Of a stretch of DNA of 63,091 bases, positions 52,103 through 60,235 are shown one piece after another. Position numbers and translations under genes: made by a program. The notes under the pieces are model-generated. The model made no database searches. It worked only from the letters and a program-made list of their open reading frames with translations, and was not told the DNA's origin. Position 1 is the first letter of the stretch, and each line of letters starts with the position of its first letter. The stretch comes from Oscillospiraceae bacterium (GTDB lineage Bacteria > Bacillota_A > Clostridia > Oscillospirales > WRJC01): contig WRJC01000020.1 of the NCBI GenBank assembly GCA_009782405.1, positions 1-63,091 on the forward strand, written 5' to 3'.

Positions 52103-54222
52103 TGGAATTTTACACAGCCTCAAAAACAAAACGCCCCGTCAGGCTCTCTGAAACCACAAGGGATTTCGCCAAAAAGTCGCTGTCCGGGCATTATGGCAGC
52201 GAAACGATGGAAACTCCGTTTGTAAAAATGGATGAAATCGAAAATTTCGAAGATTTTTCGGATTATAAAAAATACGACGCCATAATCCAACAAATCGCCG
52301 AACAGGCGCCTTTGCGGATTTGCCCGGAAGAATTAATCAGCGGGGCCGCTACCTTAGGGGGAGCCATCGGCCATGTGGTTCCCGCGCAGCATATGGGAAA
52401 ATACGTTTTCGGAAGCGTGAGCCATTTGACGCTTGGATTTGAATACGCCGTGAAAAACGGCGTTGAACGCATGAGGGAAAACATAAAAAACCAAATTGAA
52501 AAATTTTGCGATCCCTATAAAATCAAAGTTTTGGAGAGCATGCAAAATACAATCGGAGCCCTAAAAACATGGCATTCTCGCTATTTGTCTGAAACCAAAA
52601 TCAAAAAGCCCAAAATTTACAAAAATCTTTTGCAAGTGCCTTTCGGCCCCGCGAGGAATTTTTACGAAGCGGTGCAGAGCCTTTGGTTTTTGTTCGCATT
52701 CACGAGGCTGACCGGAAATTGGTCCGGAATAGGCAGGCTCGACGTCATACTCGGCGAATATTTGGAAAATGACTTGAAGCGGGGTTTTTTGTCGATGGAC
52801 CGGGCGCGTGAGATTCTCGCAAGTTTTTTTATCAAGGGATGCGAATGGATACAGCAAGATACGCCCAAAGGCAGCGGGGACGCGCAGCATTACCAAAATA
52901 TCGTTTTATCGGGAGTGGACGGAAACGGAAAAGAAATCACCAATGCGGCGACTTATTTGGCGCTTGAAATAATAGAAGAGCTTCCAATCGGGGATTTTCC
53001 CATCGCGGTTCGCATAAGCGGCAAAACACCTGCAAAACTGCTTCGGAAAATGGCGGAAACAATACGCCACGGAGGCGGGATTGTGGCTGTATACAACGAT
53101 GATTTGATTATAAAAGCATTAACGGATTTCGGATATGGACTTGAAGAAGCGCGTTGTTATGCCAACGATGGTTGTTGGGAAGTTCAAATACCGGGCAAAA
53201 CCAATTTCAGCTATTACCCGTTCGACAGTTTATATATTTTGCAGCGGGACACTTTAAAATTGGAGGGCGAGCCGGCAAATTATTGCAGTTTCGAAGAATT
53301 GTATGCGCAATTTGCAAAAGATCTGTCTTCATATGTAAAAAATTTATGCAGTGACATAATTTCTTGGTATATAAATCCCGAAAACAAGGATTGGAAAAAG
53401 AAAATGCCGTGTTCCGTGATTTCGCTTTTTACCGAAGGTTGCGTGGAAAACGGGAGCCCATATTATGAAGGAGGTCCCAAATATACAGTAGTTTCACCGC
53501 ACATAGGAGGGCTCGCCGATACGGCGAACAGCCTTTACGCCATAAAAAAATTTGTCTTCGAAGAAAAATCTATGCCGTTTCAAAAATTTCTTTCGATATT
53601 GCAAAACAATTGGGAGGGCGAAGAAAAGTTGCGTCTGAGTATGCAAAACCGTTATGTTTATTTCGGCAACGACAACGACGAAGCAGACGGGATTGCGGCG
53701 CAAATCGTGGACGATTTCGCAAAAGCGGCAAAAAACGCCAACAAAGGGGAATTTGTGCTTACGCCTCCGGGCATAAGTACTTTCGGGCGGCAAATCGAAT
53801 GGCAATGGATAAGGACAGCTTCCGCCCACGGGTATAAAAAAGGCGACGTTTTGGCCGGCAATTTCTCCCCTACCCCCGGAACAGACCAAAATGGCGCGAC
53901 TGCAATCATAAAATCCCATTGCAAAACGGATTTGAGCAAAATGACGACCGGAGCGAGTTTGGATTTGAAACTTTTTCCGACAATTGGCGAAGGTGAACGC
54001 GGAATCGAGGCTATCACGAATCTCATAACCGGATTTGTAAATTTAGGCGGTTTTTTTATGAACATAGACTTGATAGATGATAAGATATTGTTAGATGCCA
54101 AACGGCATCCCGAAAATTACAAATCTCTTTCCGTGCGAATTTCCGGTTGGTCGGCAAGGTTCGTCACATTGGACGAAAAATGGCAAAACATGGTAATAGG
54201 GCGCATGGCGCAGGGAATGTGA
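52099..54222 (+). CDS. Glycyl radical enzyme, pyruvate-formate-lyase superfamily, unknown substrate
   Basis: The 707-residue protein has both diagnostic regions of glycyl radical enzymes. The active-site thiyl Cys359 with general-base-type Glu361 lies in NDGCWEVQIPG. The radical Gly683 lies in RISGWSARFVTLDEKW near the C terminus. A Glu two residues after the Cys (GCxE) is typical of the eliminating members (diol and choline-type lyases, dehydratases) and differs from pyruvate formate-lyase, which has two adjacent Cys. It is shorter than the usual ~800 residues. The start at 52099 (ATGATG) overlaps the dehydrogenase gene. No activating radical SAM enzyme is encoded next to it or in the window, so one must act in trans. 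It works in the cytoplasm without oxygen. Confidence 0.9.
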   Translation: MMEFYTASKTKRPVRLSETTRDFAKKSLSGHYGSETMETPFVKMDEIENFEDFSDYKKYDAIIQQIAEQAPLRICPEELISGAATLGGAIGHVVPAQHMGKYVFGSVSHLTLGFEYAVKNGVERMRENIKNQIEKFCDPYKIKVLESMQNTIGALKTWHSRYLSETKIKKPKIYKNLLQVPFGPARNFYEAVQSLWFLFAFTRLTGNWSGIGRLDVILGEYLENDLKRGFLSMDRAREILASFFIKGCEWIQQDTPKGSGDAQHYQNIVLSGVDGNGKEITNAATYLALEIIEELPIGDFPIAVRISGKTPAKLLRKMAETIRHGGGIVAVYNDDLIIKALTDFGYGLEEARCYANDGCWEVQIPGKTNFSYYPFDSLYILQRDTLKLEGEPANYCSFEELYAQFAKDLSSYVKNLCSDIISWYINPENKDWKKKMPCSVISLFTEGCVENGSPYYEGGPKYTVVSPHIGGLADTANSLYAIKKFVFEEKSMPFQKFLSILQNNWEGEEKLRLSMQNRYVYFGNDNDEADGIAAQIVDDFAKAAKNANKGEFVLTPPGISTFGRQIEWQWIRTASAHGYKKGDVLAGNFSPTPGTDQNGATAIIKSHCKTDLSKMTTGASLDLKLFPTIGEGERGIEAITNLITGFVNLGGFFMNIDLIDDKILLDAKRHPENYKSLSVRISGWSARFVTLDEKWQNMVIGRMAQGM

Positions 54223-54233
54223 GGCAAATTGCG

Positions 54234-55694
54234 ATGAAACGAAAAGTTATCATATTTTGGGCTGTTCTCGCCGCATTCAATTGCATTTCCTGCAATTCGG
54301 GAAAAGCGGGCGAAAACAACAAGTCAAATGAAAATCAAAGCGTGGCCGAACAGAATCAAACAGAACCGGAAATGGCTAAAAACATTTTCGAAACAATTGG
54401 AGAAAAGGATTTTGGCGGATACGAATTCAAATTTCTTACGCTGCAGGCAGGAATAAACGATACAAACAGGTTTGTCCAAGAAATAGAAGTAGAAGAAGAA
54501 ACCGGCGACACGATAGATGACGCGGTATATCTTCGGAATTCTATGATTTTTGACAAATATAACGTAAAAATAAAAGCCATTCCCTCGATGAATCCGGATG
54601 GGGACGCAAGAAAAGCCATAAGCGCGGGGGACGATGCTTACGATATGGCGAATTTATATAAAAATTCCGCTATGGCTCTCGCCGCAGAAGGGCGGTTCAT
54701 GGATTTCCGTGATTTGCCATATGTAGATTTTTCCGCCCCATGGTGGAGTTCGCGCTGCGCAAGCGGGCTTAGCGTACAAGGCAAAATTTACAATATGTCC
54801 GGAAGCATACTCATAAGCGAAATAGATGATACTTTGGCTATGATATTCAACAAAAAATTGGCGACAGACTACGAATTGGAAGATTTGTATTCGCTTGTAA
54901 ATCAAGGTTCCTGGACTCTCGATACAATGACCGGGATAGTGAAACGCATATCGGGCGATCTGAACGGAGATGGGGCGTTCAATCCAAAAGACGACCTTTT
55001 CGGATATATACAAGATCCGGCCAGCATGACGTATAATTGGATATTTTCTTCCGATCTTCTCAACGGATATATAAACGGGGACGGTATTTACGACCCAAAT
55101 GTGGATTTGGCTCGTTGCCAAATTCTTGTGGACAAAATGTACGATTTGTTTTCCGACAAAACAAGTGCATATACGGGGCTCGATTTATATGAAGGGTTAA
55201 ATTATTTCGAAGACAACAGGATATTTTTGTATGCGATAATACTCCGAAATATCGAACTTTTACGCGGGATGGACATAGATTTCGGCGTGCTGCCTTACCC
55301 CAAACTCGACGAAAGCCAAAAAAGCTATCTCACGCACGTGGGGGGCGCATCTCCGATAATGTGCATTCCAAACACAAACAGCGACCCGGTTCAAACCGGG
55401 TATATACTCGAAGCGATTTCGATAGCCTCGTACAATATCGCAATCCCCGCATACTATGAAATCGCACTTAAAACCAAATATTCGCGCGACGACGATTCAT
55501 CGGAAATGCTCGACATAATCCTTGAAAGCAGGATGTACGATATTTCATATTACGCCGGAAACAGCTTGATAAACATAATTGCGCCCATTATAACGAAAAA
55601 CGAACAGAATTTTGCTTCTTCCTACGAAAAACAAAGTGCGCAAATATTCAAAGCTATGCAAAAAACCATCGATAAATTGGTGGCTGTTGGATGA
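54234..55694 (+). CDS. Orphan solute-binding lipoprotein with EF-hand-like loop (paralogue of 21.9 kb gene)
   Basis: The start is set at ATG 54234, with TGAGG about 9 bases upstream; an open frame continues farther upstream inside the previous gene. The 486-residue product begins MKRKVIIFWAVLAAFNC, with a lipid-type Cys (ISCNSGK) and an Asn/Glu linker. The body is like family 1 sugar-binding proteins, with IFNKKLATDYELEDLYSL and YEIALKTKYSRDDDSSEMLD. DLNGDGAFNPKD (about residue 242) fits a DxNxDGxxNxxD calcium loop. No transporter genes are nearby. Its stop overlaps the next start (ATGA), so it is tied to the hydrolase lipoprotein that follows. Confidence 0.83.
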   Translation: MKRKVIIFWAVLAAFNCISCNSGKAGENNKSNENQSVAEQNQTEPEMAKNIFETIGEKDFGGYEFKFLTLQAGINDTNRFVQEIEVEEETGDTIDDAVYLRNSMIFDKYNVKIKAIPSMNPDGDARKAISAGDDAYDMANLYKNSAMALAAEGRFMDFRDLPYVDFSAPWWSSRCASGLSVQGKIYNMSGSILISEIDDTLAMIFNKKLATDYELEDLYSLVNQGSWTLDTMTGIVKRISGDLNGDGAFNPKDDLFGYIQDPASMTYNWIFSSDLLNGYINGDGIYDPNVDLARCQILVDKMYDLFSDKTSAYTGLDLYEGLNYFEDNRIFLYAIILRNIELLRGMDIDFGVLPYPKLDESQKSYLTHVGGASPIMCIPNTNSDPVQTGYILEAISIASYNIAIPAYYEIALKTKYSRDDDSSEMLDIILESRMYDISYYAGNSLINIIAPIITKNEQNFASSYEKQSAQIFKAMQKTIDKLVAVG

Positions 55695-56467
55695 TGATAA
55701 AAATTTTTATGAATAAATTTATGATCGCGGCGCGTTTTGTGATATTTTCCGCAATATTTGCGCTTGTTTGCGCGGGTTGTTTTGGCTGCGGCGAAAAGCG
55801 GGAAAAAACCGAAAAAAACAAAGAGGAAAACGAAATGGAAATATCGCGATATATCCTCACCGAATCTCAGTCAAATTGCTATCTGCTTTACGACGAAAAA
55901 AACAAAAAAGCCTGTTTGATAGACCCTGGCGAATACGATGAAGAAATCATGAGTTTTATCGAAGAAAAAGAACTTGATTGCAAATACATCATTTTGACCC
56001 ACGGGCATTTCGACCATATAATCGGAGCGGAACCTTTCAAAGAAAAAACAGGGGCGAAAATAGCGGCGCACGAACTCGAAGAGGAATACCTTTCCGACCC
56101 TGGAAAGAGCATGACTTTTTATTTTGCCGACGAAACAGTTTCTGCCGATATGTTTTTCAAAGACGGCGACTTGATAGAATTCGGCGATTTTTCGCTCAGG
56201 GTAATCCACACCCCGGGGCACAGCAAAGGTTCTTCGTGTTTTGTTTACGAAAGCGAAAACAAAAAAATCATATTTACCGGGGACACGCTGTTTTTGGGGA
56301 CTATCGGCAGATATGATTTTTACGGGGGAGATCACGATACCTTGATGGCTTCGCTGAAAAAATTGAAATCTCTGAAAATAGATTACACAATATATCCGGG
56401 GCACGGAGACAAAACCACTCTCGAATATGAAATAGCCCACAATCCATATTATGCGGGAATGAGGTGA
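55691..56467 (+). CDS. Metallo-beta-lactamase-fold hydrolase with lipoprotein-type N terminus
   Basis: The 258-residue protein has the zinc motif H104-G-H106-F-D108-H109 (THGHFDH), later HTPGHSKGS and FTGDTLFLG (zinc ligands) and YPGHGDKT. This is the pattern of the GloB/hydroxyacylglutathione-hydrolase group. Unlike those cytoplasmic enzymes, residues 1-30 form a hydrophobic export segment ending CAGC, followed by a Lys/Glu spacer, so it may be anchored at the outer face of the membrane. It is the last gene of the radical-enzyme operon. It may cleave an ester or thioester or detoxify a product, but the substrate is unknown. Confidence 0.82.
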   Translation: MMIKIFMNKFMIAARFVIFSAIFALVCAGCFGCGEKREKTEKNKEENEMEISRYILTESQSNCYLLYDEKNKKACLIDPGEYDEEIMSFIEEKELDCKYIILTHGHFDHIIGAEPFKEKTGAKIAAHELEEEYLSDPGKSMTFYFADETVSADMFFKDGDLIEFGDFSLRVIHTPGHSKGSSCFVYESENKKIIFTGDTLFLGTIGRYDFYGGDHDTLMASLKKLKSLKIDYTIYPGHGDKTTLEYEIAHNPYYAGMR

Positions 56468-56480
56468 CGAGTTGACATTT

Positions 56481-58823
56481 TTAATATAAATCCGCTATTG
56501 TCCATAAGAAGCGTGAAGATGAGTGTACCCAGATTTCTTTATAAGTGGCCAGATTGGCCATTGGATAAAACGGTGTGTCATTATTTTCAAAAGTTTGTAT
56601 GCCCACCGGAAGTTCTCCGGTTATATCGTTGGCAAATTCGCTGTAAAGCGGTGCGAAACCATAACCTTCGCCATACATTGTGCTTTGCGTAAAAGGATTG
56701 TTTCCGAGAACCCATTCAAGCTGACGTGTGGCGATATTTTTTAGCGTTTCATCTTTTAATATTTTTGCGATGCATGAAACCGCTTTGGCTTTCGTCAAAA
56801 GTACACCGTGAAACCCTCGGAACTGGAAAGCTACCGGAAATCTGCGCAAATAATATTTATCGGAAAGACGAATCCCGTTTTTTATCTGAGCGGCGCGATC
56901 ATCTTGTCGGTCGCTTTCGTTTTTTTGTATATGATTTTTAAAAACATCTTTTACGGCGTTGTCATCATATTTATATATTGCGCTTGGCAAAAGTCCGTAT
57001 GGCTCTATCATTTCGGAAATGGCTTTTATATATTCCGCATAAAGGGATATTGCATTGTACCACATCGGATAACCATCATGAAAAGGGGCAAGTTCGCAAA
57101 GGAGCGCCAAAGCCGTCACGGGAGCTTGTTCATGCGCGCGGTGTTCATAGGCAAGAGGAGTATCATGATTGCTGGATTGGTAAAAAAAGCCTTTTAACGG
57201 AATATCCCAATCAAGTATTTCGGTTTGCTGGCAAGCCATCGCAACTTCCGCCATTTTAACAGCTTTTTCGAGATAACTTTCCTCTTTTGTGGTTTTGTAT
57301 AACTGCGCTGCGGCAAATGCGCCCTGACCATAGAACTGGATTTCTGAAATTTTTGAACGCGGGAATTTTTCCTCGGTGTCAAGTATAAATTTATATGCAG
57401 CGTCAAAATCTTCACGGGAGCATTTTAAACAATAGCCGGCAAAAACATCGTCAACGCCGAAAAAAGCACGGGCTCCCGCCGCTTCGGCAGCCGCCCCGCA
57501 AAAATTTTCGAAAGGATCGTCATAAGCGGGCATTACAATGTCATCGTCGTCGCCTATTATATTTTTTGTCCATATTCCTATCGTAGTCCAAACGCAGCGG
57601 TAACCGTCGCCGAACCTTGTGCGCATCATCCATTCAAGACCCCAACGGGCTTCGGCCAAAAGCCGCTCGTATAAAACATGGTCCTTGTCTTTTACAGTCT
57701 CGGCCATATCCAAAAAAGCATGAGCTGATTCAGAAGTATTGCATTGGCCTTGCGAAAGGTCGCCCGCGTCGTGCCATCCCCCGCCGACCGAAATTCTTCT
57801 TCCATCGGGATGTTCGGCAAAACAGTCAATATGACAAGGAAGATGAATTCCGGGGACGTCAAATCCGCAACGTTCTTGATAAAAAAAGTTTATCGTTTTC
57901 CATACGGCAGATTCCCAAGGGGTGTTGTCTATGCGAAATGGCATAGTGGTTCGGTCGCCTACCGACAAAATGTAACGTCCGCATTCGTTAAAATTTGAAA
58001 AATCCATGCGGCAAAATGTCCCTATATCAGTTTTTGCCGTTTCAACTGCATTTTTAAATACAATTTTATTCGTTTCAGAAGATTTTATATGAAATTCTTG
58101 TTCTTTCGTTTCTCCCGTCAAAGCAATTTTGGGATTGTCAGGTTTATAGCCGCTGTGACAAAAAGCAATACGGTTTCCGGGATCCCATCCTTCATAGTAT
58201 TCCGGATCTACTGCCTGAAGCTCAAGGTTGCTGTAATATAAAACGGCAGTATCGTTCATATTCGCCTGACTTCCGTGGATATTGAACGATATTGACACTT
58301 CGGAAACTTTATCTCTGTATACATAGGGAATTTCCCAGACTACCTGATTCCAACAACCATTTTTTATATTGCTGCAATGAGTGCCTTCAAAATATTTTTT
58401 GCGCGGGTATTTGACTTCGCCCTCGTTTTTTATTGTGACGGTAATCCAGACATTTTCAAAACCCGGGCAATCCGGCATCGCCCAAAAGGATATTCGGTTA
58501 TATTTGCGAAAATCCAGGCCGCTTGCGTTATATACAAGAGAAGTGTGGGCGTAGCTGCGTTTGTGGTCGGGTACTTTTCCTACGGCTGTGGGGCATTCCA
58601 CTTTAAGGCAAGTGTCATAATGATATGGCTGTTCGGTTACAGCGCAAAAATTTCCGGGGCCGCGCAAAGTAAAATTTTCAGCGGTTTCCATGCCGTGAAG
58701 CAGTAAAGTTTCCTTCACAGGTTTTTTGAGCCATTCCGTTAATGCCGAGTGTTCAGGATTGGCTTTCATTGCGCTGTATGCGCAATTGCTTTCGATAATA
58801 AGTTTTTGCAATTCAATATTCAT
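56481..58823 (-). CDS. GH9-type glycoside hydrolase without signal peptide
   Basis: The 780-residue protein has an N-terminal beta-rich domain (about 40-220), then an Ig-like CelD-N domain (about 235-310: KIALTGETKEQEFHI ... GRYILSVGD), then an (alpha/alpha)6 catalytic domain with the GH9 motif GGGWHDAGDLSQ. Near the end, WVLGNNPFTQSTMYGEGYGF and NLATYKEIWVHSSSRFL correspond to the GH9 C-terminal signatures, with a Glu in KEIW that could be the acid. The start at ATG 58823 is chosen; a TTG one codon earlier is less likely. There is no export signal, so it acts inside the cell on an imported oligosaccharide, unless exported by an unusual route. It converges with the radical-enzyme operon. Confidence 0.82.
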   Translation of the reverse strand: MNIELQKLIIESNCAYSAMKANPEHSALTEWLKKPVKETLLLHGMETAENFTLRGPGNFCAVTEQPYHYDTCLKVECPTAVGKVPDHKRSYAHTSLVYNASGLDFRKYNRISFWAMPDCPGFENVWITVTIKNEGEVKYPRKKYFEGTHCSNIKNGCWNQVVWEIPYVYRDKVSEVSISFNIHGSQANMNDTAVLYYSNLELQAVDPEYYEGWDPGNRIAFCHSGYKPDNPKIALTGETKEQEFHIKSSETNKIVFKNAVETAKTDIGTFCRMDFSNFNECGRYILSVGDRTTMPFRIDNTPWESAVWKTINFFYQERCGFDVPGIHLPCHIDCFAEHPDGRRISVGGGWHDAGDLSQGQCNTSESAHAFLDMAETVKDKDHVLYERLLAEARWGLEWMMRTRFGDGYRCVWTTIGIWTKNIIGDDDDIVMPAYDDPFENFCGAAAEAAGARAFFGVDDVFAGYCLKCSREDFDAAYKFILDTEEKFPRSKISEIQFYGQGAFAAAQLYKTTKEESYLEKAVKMAEVAMACQQTEILDWDIPLKGFFYQSSNHDTPLAYEHRAHEQAPVTALALLCELAPFHDGYPMWYNAISLYAEYIKAISEMIEPYGLLPSAIYKYDDNAVKDVFKNHIQKNESDRQDDRAAQIKNGIRLSDKYYLRRFPVAFQFRGFHGVLLTKAKAVSCIAKILKDETLKNIATRQLEWVLGNNPFTQSTMYGEGYGFAPLYSEFANDITGELPVGIQTFENNDTPFYPMANLATYKEIWVHSSSRFLWTIADLY

Positions 58824-58924
58824 CAAATAAATCCTTTTTGTATATTTTCGGGGTGTTTTATTTTAAACCATCCATTTTTTCAATATATATAATAACACAT
58901 TCGATAAAAAAACATCCCTTTAAA

Positions 58925-58947
58925 TTGTAAATTTTTTTATTTTACAA
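58925..58947. repeat. Inverted repeat TTGTAAA-N9-TTTACAA
   Basis: A perfect 7-base inverted repeat with a 9-base A/T spacer lies in the 230-base gap between the divergent GH9 and isomerase-like genes. It could be an operator for a shared regulator or merely a feature of A/T-rich DNA. No regulator gene of LacI or AraC type lies next to it. Confidence 0.4.
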
Positions 58948-58990
58948 AAAATATAAACCATAAAAATCCATTATAATAAAACAAAAGATA

Positions 58991-59019
58991 TTGCAATCAA
59001 TGCTATTTTAATGTATAAT
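58991..59019 (+). promoter_or_regulatory. Promoter for isomerase-like and GH39-like genes
   Basis: TTGCAA (58991-58996) and TATAAT (59014-59019) with a 17-base spacer. GGAGG (59041-59045) is 7 bases before the ATG at 59053. Confidence 0.7.
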
Positions 59020-59052
59020 AAATAAAAACATAATAAATTTGGAGGTAAAATT

Positions 59053-60177
59053 ATGCAAGATTTAAGGTATCAAAAAATATTCAGAAGCAAAGATGAGATG
59101 CTCGCGCATTTGAAAAATTTCAAATTGGAAATAAAACCGTGCGTGGGAATGTGGTATTTATCAAGCGGAGGAAGCCGGTTTCATGAAAATTACGGAGAAG
59201 TCATTTCCATAAGTCAACGCATAGAAATGCTTGAGGAATTCGCCGGATACGGAGTAAAGGCAATCGAGGGACATTATGAATGGGAAATAACGGAAGAAAA
59301 TTTGCATCTGTACAAAGAGATACGCGAAAAAACAGGCATTCGCATTTCACAAATCGGTCCCAACACTTTCTCAAAAAAAGAATACGAGTTCGGGACATTA
59401 TCGCACCCCGTCGGCAAAGTACGCGACGAAGTCACAAAAAAGCTGATAAATGTATTGAAATTAGTCAAAGAAGCCGATGCGGACGCATTGGGTTTATGGC
59501 CCGGAATAGACGGCTATACTTATCCTTACGGGCATATGTTTTATCAAATGTGGGAAAATTTCGAAGGAGCGTTGGTGGATGCGATGGATGAAGTGCCGGG
59601 CATAATGGTTCGCATAGAATCGAAACCATGCGAACCGATACCCAACAATATTTACCGCACGAGCGCGGACGCACTGCTGCTTGCGCGGGATATAGAACAA
59701 AAGCTGAAAAATCCGGTAAATACGCAATTGCTGGCAAAAGGATATTGTTTAGTGGGCATGCAACCGGAAATCGGACATATACGAATGGGTTATGAAGATA
59801 CACCGTACGTTTTTTCACGAATTTGCCGCGAAGGGCGTATGTCTCACCCGCATTTCAACAGCCAGCCTTTGGGAAATTACGATCAGGATTTGAATACCGG
59901 AGTAGTTGAGTGGGACCAAGCCGAAGCAGGATTATTGGCTTTGAAAATGGCAGGGTTCAAAGAATTCATGGGCATAGACATAAACCCGGAGAGAATGCCG
60001 CCGAAAAAGGCAATTTTGAACAACATTGAAGTTTTGGAAATAATGAACGAACGTATTGAAAATTTGCCTTACGAAAGATTAATCGACTGTTATTACGATC
60101 CCGAAAACAACAGGGGCGAACTTGAAATGATTCTGGCTGAAAATATGCGCTGTGCGAAAAAACGTACTTGTCGGTGA
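59053..60177 (+). CDS. Xylose-isomerase-superfamily protein (sugar isomerase-like)
   Basis: The 374-residue protein has TIM-barrel motifs like those of xylose and rhamnose isomerases: ADALGLWPGIDGYTYPYGH (cf. 'FWGGREGY'), the metal and substrate motif E189-S-K191-P-C-E194-P (cf. ExKPxEP), VGMQPEIGHIRMGYE, and HFNSQPLGNYDQDLNTG with D277 and D279 as metal ligands. It probably isomerises an aldose to a ketose with divalent metal. The overall sequence differs from known xylose isomerases, so the sugar is unknown. It precedes a glycoside hydrolase gene by 58 bases and has its own strong promoter. Confidence 0.8.
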   Translation: MQDLRYQKIFRSKDEMLAHLKNFKLEIKPCVGMWYLSSGGSRFHENYGEVISISQRIEMLEEFAGYGVKAIEGHYEWEITEENLHLYKEIREKTGIRISQIGPNTFSKKEYEFGTLSHPVGKVRDEVTKKLINVLKLVKEADADALGLWPGIDGYTYPYGHMFYQMWENFEGALVDAMDEVPGIMVRIESKPCEPIPNNIYRTSADALLLARDIEQKLKNPVNTQLLAKGYCLVGMQPEIGHIRMGYEDTPYVFSRICREGRMSHPHFNSQPLGNYDQDLNTGVVEWDQAEAGLLALKMAGFKEFMGIDINPERMPPKKAILNNIEVLEIMNERIENLPYERLIDCYYDPENNRGELEMILAENMRCAKKRTCR

Positions 60178-60235
60178 ATTTTGGATCTGTCATATCTAAT
60201 ACTTTTAAATCCAAAAATATAGGGAGCTGTTTAGA

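Noticed and set aside
54147..54233. Upstream extension of the lipoprotein frame into the glycyl radical enzyme gene
   Set aside because: The start at 54234 gives a proper lipoprotein signal peptide and has a TGAGG site upstream.
55691..56467. True beta-lactamase
   Set aside because: The motif pattern (THGHFDH, HTPGHSKGS, YPGHGD) is that of hydroxyacylglutathione-hydrolase-like enzymes, and a resistance role is not supported by context.
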